64,000 bases of DNA from Drosophila miranda (Eukaryota; Arthropoda; Insecta; Diptera; Drosophilidae), in the NCBI RefSeq assembly GCF_003369915.1, contig NW_022881614.1, positions 10,623,001-10,687,000 on the forward strand, in the 5' to 3' direction. The position numbers and the translations under genes were made by a program. The notes under the pieces are model-generated. The model made no database searches. It saw nothing but the letters and a program-made list of their open reading frames with translations, and was not told the origin of the DNA. Of the stretch, positions 61,512 to 64,000 are shown in pieces (the stretch's first letter is position 1; each line of letters opens with the position of its first letter).

Positions 61512-64000
61512 TAAAATTTGGTGACCCCGACGTGATCTCTGAGTTGCAGTGTCAATTAATAATCATTCGCGATCGACATTCGTTAGCCCTAGCAAATTTT
61601 CGGCGGTTAAGCACAATTCGGTGCTAAAACACACTTACATACACCTACATACACGCATTGCTGGCTATTAATTTCTCTGTCGCGACAATTCGGTCAGTGC
61701 AGTGCGGTAGGCAGTGCAGCGAACTCACTAATACACACAAGCGGAGTACAAAGCGGAATCGGACAGCTTGCACAGCCGCACAGCTAAAGGCATTAGCTGT
61801 AATCCCTTTGCTTTCGGTTCCCACGTTTATACGTATACAGGGTGTCTTTTTCGGTCGTGCTGAGTGACTCTTTTAAAACCTCAACATGGCAGCACCTGAG
61901 CCTACCAATGTCGCGAACGCAGCAATGCCGAGTGATGTAGATTTCTACAAGCACAAGGCCGAGTCCATCGCGCGCCAACTAAAGGCCATGGATCGCTTTC
62001 TCACCAAGGAAGAGCTTGCCGAGTTAGATGAGGCAGAACTTCAAGCTCGCTTAGAGCAGATCGAGCGAATGAATGCGGATTTCGATGCCGCTCAAACGAG
62101 CCTTGAAAGGCTGGATTTCCTGCAGTTAGCCCATGATGCCCGGCTGGACTTTTCGAATGTTTATGTCAAGGTTAGGTCCAGGCTGTCGCGGGAGTTGATG
62201 GCTGCTCGCACGGTAAATGTTGCCAATTCAACGGCTCGGCATACTCTCGAGGGGAATTCGTCGTTGTTCGCCTAGATCCTCACCCGTCTCACGTTAAAAT
62301 CGCCGGTATTGGAGAGTCAATTCTACCATCCAGCAAGGCTGTGGACATCGTCCTGCAATCTCAAGACGAAAGCTATCGCGGTTTCCTCTCTGCAATTATC
62401 ACTGCCTCAATCACAGGAATGCAGCCTAACTTCGGCCTAGACGCAAAGGATTGGCCAATGCCAAATAATCTAAAACTGGCTGATCCTAATTTCGCCAAGC
62501 CCCAGCGTGTCGATCTGTTGATAGGTGCTGGTTTGTTTTTCGAATTAATGTGCGTTGTACAGATTCGACTGTCAGACCAATTGCCAACATTGCAGAAGAC
62601 GAAACTTGGCTGGATAGTGTCAGGAAGTATTAAAAACTCTGAGAAAGCCCGTGCGGCGCTAGCAGCCGTTGAAGATCCCCCTGTCATCTCCGCTTGCGAG
62701 ACTAATTTGTGCGATATTGTAAGGCGGTTTTGGGAAGTCGATGGAGATTATTCGCCCTCATCAATTTCGGAGGAAGATGTTCATTGCGAACAGCATTTCG
62801 TCACAAACTGCATTCGCCTAGAGTCCGGAGCTTACTCCGTGCGTTTGCCAACCAAATTCAGTCTAGAGGAATTAGGAGAATCGTATCAGCAGGCGCTACG
62901 TAGATTTCTCAATTTGGAGAGGGAGCTAGCAAAAAATGCACAGCTTAAGGCAAAATATATGGAGTTTCTCCAGGAGTATCGTGATTTAGGACACATGTCG
63001 CCAGCTTCGCGGCAGTCAGACCTCCCGCAGTACTTCTTGCCTCACCATTGCGTCCACAAGCAGGATAGTACAACCACCAAATTACGCGTAGTGTTCGATA
63101 GATCTGCCAAAACAGCGTCTGGAGTATCACTGAATGATGCGCTAATGGCTGGACCCACCATCCAACCTAAAATTCTGATAACTCTGCTTCGTTTCCGCTT
63201 TTTTAAAGTCGCCTTGTGTGGCGATATCTGCAAAATGTACCGCTGTGTACGCGTTTCCCATCCCGATACGCTCGTTCAGTGCATTTTATGGCGCAATGAC
63301 CCGAAGGAGGAGATTCAGGTGTTCAAGTTGGAGACTGTTACTTACGGAACCAAACCTGCCGCTTTCTTAGCAATTCGTGCTATGCATCAATTGGCAAATG
63401 ATGAAGAGTTGCGTTTTCCGCTTGGAGCTGATGTTGTTCGAAGAGATTTCTATGTCGATGATCTCATATCTGGAGGGGACAGCATTGATTCTGTCATCAA
63501 GATTCGTCAGCAGGTAAAGGAGCTACTTTCGAAAGGATGTTTTCCCATACGTAAATGGTGTTCCAATGAACCCGCTGCTTTGGAAGGCGTATCGGAGGCG
63601 GATCGCGAAAAGTTCCTTACCTTTCATGACGGGACTGAAGTAACCAAGGCGCTTGGTCTAGTTTGGGATCCCACCACGGACAATCTTCTGTTTAGCTTCG
63701 CTCACGTCGGAACCGCTGCAGGCCCAATATCGAAGCGTTCGGTCCTGTCTACACTAGCTAGGTTCTACGATCCTCTAGGGCTCATCTCTCCCATCATCAC
63801 AAAAGCTAAAATATTTATGCAGTCGCTATGGAACGAAAGCCTAAAGTTGAATTGGGACGAAAGCCTGCCCCAGGATCTACATACGACTTGGATTGAGCTG
63901 ACTTCGCAGTTGTCGATGGTTAAAAACTTTAAGTTTCCACGTTACGTGCTTCGGCAGCAAGCCAGATTAGAAATGCACGCGTTTTGTGATGCGAGCCAAG
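61139..64000 (+). mobile_element. BEL/Pao LTR element, runs off the window
   Basis: Fossil or possibly older copy: 5' LTR (61139-61511, TGTTCGGAGC...CTCCACA), primer-binding region TTTGGTGACCCCGACGTG, gag start MAAPEPTNVANAAMPSD (61886), and a BEL-type reverse transcriptase region (about 62990-64000) with TKLRVVFDRSAK, FYVDDLISGG and RFYDPLGLISPI. It is related to 32340-35774. Broken, with at least two breaks in the visible part; the 3' end is outside the window. Confidence 0.85.

Overview
This window reads as a repeat-choked piece of a Drosophila genome. Host proteins resemble D. melanogaster eIF3c, P32 (C1QBP), icln, RhoGAP54D, PET100-type and TRIAP1-type proteins and the RNase H2 C subunit. 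From memory, several of these (icln, RhoGAP54D and probably others) lie together on chromosome arm 2R near 54C-D (Muller C). Several genes are duplicated in inverted orientation, several are decaying, and more than half of the sequence is transposable elements. In the obscura group Muller C forms the neo-sex chromosome of D. miranda. A neo-Y origin would explain the mix of intact, broken and duplicated genes, but that assignment is inference.

Layout. Positions 1-8266 form an inverted repeat around eIF3c: an intact gene on the + strand (3991-6788) and a 5'-lacking decayed copy on the - strand (1140-3408), each followed by the same INE-1/DINE-1 Helitron. Positions 8267-10700 carry a TRIAP1/Mdm35-like gene, a small secreted-peptide gene with an immune-type promoter, and P32. 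The same block recurs inverted at 26281-28480. Positions 11535-12387 hold the last exons of a transmembrane protein (possibly a semaphorin). A gag-protease fossil (about 12645-14560) and a hAT transposon (14759-16656) follow, then a Ty3/Gypsy element (16657-25513).

Positions 29096-36533 contain a second hAT copy split by INE-1, a BEL/Pao element and a Gypsy LTR piece. A second Gypsy family lies on the - strand at 36539-42345. Host sequence returns at 43552 with a 5'-truncated RNase H2 subunit C gene convergent with an intact icln. Between icln and RhoGAP54D sits a 7.9 kb Gypsy copy (44958-52831) that itself contains two INE-1 insertions and is bracketed by a 4-bp CGTT target duplication. RhoGAP54D (53681-57079, seven exons) and a PET100 homologue (57915-58157) look intact. 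A sugar transporter (59656-61043) carries one frameshift, and a BEL/Pao element begins 95 bp after its stop and runs off the window.

The host genes are unrelated housekeeping functions (translation initiation, spliceosomal assembly, Rho regulation, cytochrome oxidase assembly, mitochondrial matrix and intermembrane-space proteins) and form no pathway. What ties the window together is its history. INE-1 elements inserted first next to eIF3c, P32 and the TRIAP1-like gene; these blocks were then copied in inverted orientation, the copies diverged, and younger Gypsy, BEL and further INE-1 insertions followed.
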